Positions 7,465 to 10,771 of a stretch of 10,771 nucleotides of DNA are shown here, one piece after another (the stretch's first letter is position 1; every line of letters starts with the position of its first letter). Position numbers and translations under genes: made by a program. The notes under the pieces were generated by a model. That model had not been told where the DNA came from. It was given only the letters and a program-made list of their open reading frames with translations, and searched no databases. The DNA is from Saccoglossus kowalevskii (lineage: Eukaryota; Hemichordata; Enteropneusta; Harrimaniidae), in the NCBI RefSeq assembly GCF_000003605.2, contig NW_003148775.1, positions 54,671-65,441 on the forward strand. Reading direction: 5' to 3'.

Positions 7465-8439
7465 GTGAGTGTGTAAAACGTGGGAATAACGGAAATGTTG
7501 CCATCACATCGGAGGATCATTCTGTCTATCGTGGTGACGAACAACTGTACACTACTGCTAGGTTTATAGTTACTGAGGATCACGTTTCCTCGTCGCAATA
7601 AATATATCTTTCCATTTTACTCGCCGTTAACGGGTGCCTCAATATTATCTGTTCCGGTTTTGTTCCATGGTGTATGCGCATAGACCCAAATAGCTCGTCT
7701 CCGAAACTTGAAGTATATAGTTAGTTGACACCCAACAACTATCTCATCGAAAATGACCCATTTCGAATCCATATGCAAGAAAAATTATCCATAGAAAAAT
7801 AAAACTATGTAACGTATCAACTGGGCTTGGGACCTCAACAACGCATCAAGTGGACTCACGTAGCAGACTATGAACTCAACTTGTCTTTTCGATGTGTCGC
7901 AATGTTTTACAATATAAATGGAATTTCACGGAGTGATGCATCGTTTCAAATCTATTATCTTTTCTATTACCACGTAGCATTTATGATAGTGAAAGGGTGA
8001 GCACCGAGCAGCGAATATATTTTTTTTATCGTTGACCGCAGCGTGACATCACTCTAAGTGTACGTCGTGGTCATCGCCGTGGCATCATAGCTCAACGATA
8101 CGAGAATGGCAAATGACACGATACGGTAAATCCGCAGTTCAGACGAAGGCTATTGGTGATATAACCATGAATCAATGCCACATCACTTCGTAACACGTCC
8201 CTTATTACTTGCGTTATTAATTTTGTCGTTACGAGATGCCTATGTAGTTCAGGTCCATGCTCTACAGAGGCAAGCCTGACTGTACCGTTACACGCATCGA
8301 TGTTTACGGAGATTAGTGTTATCAGCGTGTGAATAAACTACGGGTTTCTGTAAACAAAGGTTATGCAAGTGATTAACAACACTCATTAGCATAGCCACAC
8401 CTTCAAATCACACTTGACCGGGGCAAGTGAATTGGGCCT

Positions 8440-8660
8440 TTAATAGTTACGTCATAAATTATACTCTTGGTTGACGAAAAACAAACATGAGGTTAATATT
8501 TTAATATTGTTTGAAAACAAATTATTGGTTACATATTTGATCGATGCTGTCATATCGTACACGGGTATGTTGGTTTTAACAAAATCCGATTGGGAAAATA
8601 ATTTTCTGTGCAGGACCGTAGTTTATTTTGCACTACTGAATGAGTATTGTATAATACATG
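8440..8660 (+). repeat. Long interspersed repeat, copy B, right part
   Basis: It continues copy B beyond the insertion: TAGTTACGTCATAAATTATA matches TAGTTATGTCATAAATTGTA of copy A near 3001. Similarity runs strongly to about 8605 (3165 in A) and weakly to about 8660. A plus-strand frame in this part shares ILFENKL(L/M)VTYL with copy A; see the findings for why I do not call it a gene. Confidence 0.82.
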
Positions 8661-9640
8661 ATAATGATGTTTAAGTTACAATGAAACTGTGTGTAATACG
8701 TAATTAATGTATGAAACATGAATAAGACACTGAACCCAAAATAGAAAACACTTTCAATTATCCTGGTTTTAAAAATACAGTATGTACCTAGTAAAAATGT
8801 TGCTTTCAATTCGTTCTCTTTGTGACCGAGCGATACTAAAGTATGAGCGACGGTGGTAATTGGTACAACCGATTCTCGTACTGATTTATTAATAAAGGAT
8901 ATCGCGAAGCATCGTATTTACACAGAGGAGTGACAATGTAAAGATGACTACAAAATTACAGGAACATAAAACCTAAAACCATGAGTAAACACAATAAATT
9001 ACATCAAGAAAAATAATGAGAATTTGAATCGAGAATTCATTTAACACTAGTAATACTAGAGTTTACATGTTTCAATGACAGTAAACAAAAGAATAAATTG
9101 ACAAAGCACAAATGTCGTGAACAAAATATTACACGGACATTTAAAACACATAGTTAAAACAATAGCAACAATGTACATACCCCGTCAGTTGGTCAAATCT
9201 AGTAAAATGCAACACAGTTCAGATTGTAGGAGTCACAGACTGTATTAGCGCTAACACAGCAAGTTGAAACGAGCTAGACAAAACATCCACACAACCAACT
9301 CTGGACTGAATGATTCAGTGGTCAGAGAGGTGAAGGAAGAGATGCTTCTCAGACGAGTTCAATGATGTTACTGACTAAAACTGACTTCTCAGTGCTAAGT
9401 CTCGTGGGAAATATGCAAATAATTCCATTGTTACTCATTGTACAGCCCTTTGGGCTAATTTCACAATAATTAATAAGTTAAATTACTGTAAATACATAAA
9501 TCCCATACCCTTAATAAATTTTGTTTAAATAAATATTCACAATATCAAAACACTAGAAATCATCAAGAGTAATACAAATTATATATCGCCATCAGTTGTA
9601 AAACTTTCCTTAGCACAGACCTTTATAAGTTGCATTATAT
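8661..9640. other. AT-rich stretch of about 1 kb without recognised genes
   Basis: No frame above about 60 codons, RNA gene or domain-like peptide is visible on either strand. The block ATTGTACAGCCCTTTGGGCT at 9437-9456, followed by TAATAA-rich sequence, has the feel of a LINE or SINE 3' tail, but there is no second copy in the window to confirm it. Confidence 0.4.
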
Positions 9641-9647
9641 TACTATG

Positions 9648-10014
9648 AGGTTATTACGAGTACAGTACAGCGGGAGGCCGATGCGACGGCGAAATGTCTG
9701 AGTGCATATTATTATACATCTTTTCCTTCCAAGGATACATCATGGGAATGCCGAAATCCAAAAAGGTTCGAACAGAATCAGCGAACTTCCTTGTGTGGAG
9801 TTCGGTTAAACCCTGGTGGCAGCCATGTTTATTTTTTATTATTAGAGGACGCTTATGCGCGTTATCATTCCATATTTGGGATTCACATTTCCTTATATGG
9901 ATGGATGAAAATGCGCTGTAACTTATGGTACGACACACTGTAACTGTTACAGTGACAGAGGTTTACTAATACCAATTATAACTATCATCACCGATGCGTT
10001 CTATTCAATAACCT
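9648..10014 (+). repeat. Foldback repeat family, copy C
   Basis: It shares with copy B the blocks GGGAATGCCGAAATCCAAAA, GTGGCAGCCATGTTTA, TTATTATTAGAGGACGCTTA and ACTAATACCAATTATAA. The 5' hairpin is degenerate: AGGTTATTACGAG is kept, most of the left inner arm is gone, and GTCTGAGTGCATA of the right arm remains. Its right end extends past that of copy B to AATAACCT at 10007-10014, the inverse of its first eight bases AGGTTATT. This gives the best estimate of the full element, about 367 bases. TACTA lies just outside both ends and could be a target duplication. Overlapping frames (9694-9921 plus, 9654-9938 minus) are shadows. Confidence 0.8.
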
Positions 10015-10201
10015 TACTAAACTCGCGCTGTAAATTTACAGGCTTGTGCCGTATAAACCATTATTTGTGAACCAATATTCCTGAAATATTCTTGAAAAAT
10101 ATGCAATAACAATGACCAAGTTGAATCACGTATATCACGTTTTATATCAAGTTTGTTCAATCTACAAATCGCCAGTATATTTTCTAAATTAAATATTTTA
10201 G
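10015..10201 (+). other. Probable upstream region or 5'-UTR intron end of the right-hand gene
   Basis: The sequence TTTCTAAATTAAATATTTTAG ending at 10201 resembles an intron 3' end: a CTAAAT branch-point-like element, a T-rich tract and AG, 16 bases before the first ATG of the membrane-protein exon. If so, a non-coding first exon lies further left. Otherwise this is proximal promoter sequence. No TATA box at a fitting distance stands out. Confidence 0.35.
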
Positions 10202-10217
10202 TGTGTGACTCAAAAGA

Positions 10218-10381
10218 ATGATGTCACGAAAAAAGTCCTTCTTCGTACTAGTAATGTCTGGTATCATCTTCATCTGCGGGTTTTGCGTATGGCAGCTTAT
10301 TGGATCAAAATCGGGAATGCCACTGGAATTTACTCAGAAGACGTGTATCTCATTTAGAAATGATTCACGGATTATTTCAAT
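10218..10381 (+). CDS. First coding exon of a type II membrane protein (partial gene)
   Basis: Two tandem ATGs (10218 and 10221) open 54 codons. The first six residues, MMSRKK, are a short basic cytoplasmic tail; residues 7-29 (SFFVLVMSGIIFICGFCVWQ and following) form a strong membrane-spanning segment; residues 30-54 would be lumenal or extracellular and include an N-glycosylation sequon N-D-S at 48-50 and one cysteine. The exon ends at CAAT|GTAAGTATC, a near-perfect donor at 10382, in phase 2. Read through, the frame would stop at once (ATG TAA). Tail, anchor and stem of this form are typical of Golgi glycosyltransferases and sulfotransferases, but no catalytic sequence is in the window, so that is inference. 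A 55-residue membrane microprotein is the alternative. Confidence 0.6.
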
Positions 10382-10771
10382 GTAAGTATCAATTAATGGT
10401 CACTGCGCGATGATTACAAATGCACAATTATTCGTGATGATGCGAAATGACTTCATTAACTTGCTCTGATGCTTGTCACTATGGAAGTTCTTTTACAATT
10501 AATGATTATGTTCATGGTAGTCCCGTTATATACTGAAGCACGTGATTCCTCGCATATCGCTATCGAGAATAACTTGTATGCTCACATAATTTGTTAGAGA
10601 TGTGAAAGAGACGGCAACCATCTGTAAATTGCGGAATGTTCGTGCAAAGGTTGCACACTTTTGAACGATTTGGGAGATAGTTAGTAATATGAGGAATCTA
10701 AAGAAGAATTACAAGTCTAAAGGTCAAGATAACTGTATGGTTTCGAGTGTGTGGCCATAGTTTTTACTAAT
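10382..10771 (+). other. Probable intron 1 of the membrane-protein gene
   Basis: It starts GTAAGTATC and shows no further coding frame or acceptor with a plausible exon before the window ends. It is AT-rich, with no repeat in common with the rest of the window. Confidence 0.4.

Larger units (their letters stand above)
6403..8439. mobile_element. TTAA-flanked insertion, 2,037 bases, putative non-autonomous DNA transposon
   Basis: Copy A of the long repeat is continuous across this point (CAGAATTTATAGTTATG), while copy B is split: CATAATTAA, insertion, TTAATAGTTACG. The insert is flanked by TTAA (6399-6402 and 8440-8443) and has inverted ends AGGCCCA...TGGGCCT, extending to TTAAAGGCCCA if the target is counted. 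A TTAA target duplication is typical of piggyBac and Kolobok elements; purine-rich AGG termini fit Kolobok better than piggyBac. The inverted repeats are very short, and no transposase is recognisable in any frame, so it would be non-autonomous or a novel type. A TA duplication would explain the same ends equally well. Confidence 0.7.

Noticed and set aside
9654-9938. Minus- and plus-strand ORFs of 94 and 75 codons
   Set aside because: Both lie entirely within foldback repeat copy C and the frames do not persist in the other copies.
1-10771. CRISPR array, tRNA or rRNA genes
   Set aside because: No regularly spaced direct repeats, tRNA A/B boxes in register or rRNA-like conserved blocks were seen on either strand.

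Overview
This is metazoan nuclear DNA, most likely from a marine invertebrate (a mollusc, echinoderm, cnidarian or lancelet type of genome). It is AT-rich and has no long intact ORFs, no bacterial gene organisation, and many decayed transposable elements. One LINE carries a 2A-like peptide ahead of an RNA-binding ORF1, an arrangement reported from APE-type non-LTR elements of such animals. I cannot assign a species from the sequence alone.

Layout, left to right. Positions 1-~2080 hold a decayed non-LTR retrotransposon on the minus strand: 5' leader, 2A-like motif, coiled coil plus RRM plus C-terminal domain ORF1, then an APE-type endonuclease that runs off the left edge. Positions 2083-~3200 are copy A of a long repeat. 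After an unassigned stretch, 3622-3947 is a broken fragment of a RecQ-like helicase. Positions 4128-~4817 are two head-to-tail copies of a foldback-containing repeat, one with a near-perfect hairpin of about 125 bases. The last one joins the 3' end of a second, unrelated LINE on the plus strand (4826-5083). Positions 5351-~8660 are copy B of the long repeat, interrupted by a 2,037-base insertion (6403-8439) that is flanked by TTAA and has short inverted ends. After about 1 kb of AT-rich DNA, a third foldback-repeat copy lies at 9648-10014.

The best candidate for a living host gene is at the right end, plus strand. An exon from about 10202 to 10381 encodes the start of a type II membrane protein and ends at a strong splice donor. 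The rest of the gene would lie beyond the window.

No operon-like cooperation between genes is visible. This is a transposon-rich intergenic or intronic region in which comparison between internal repeat copies is the most informative evidence. All alignments and percentages were judged by eye.
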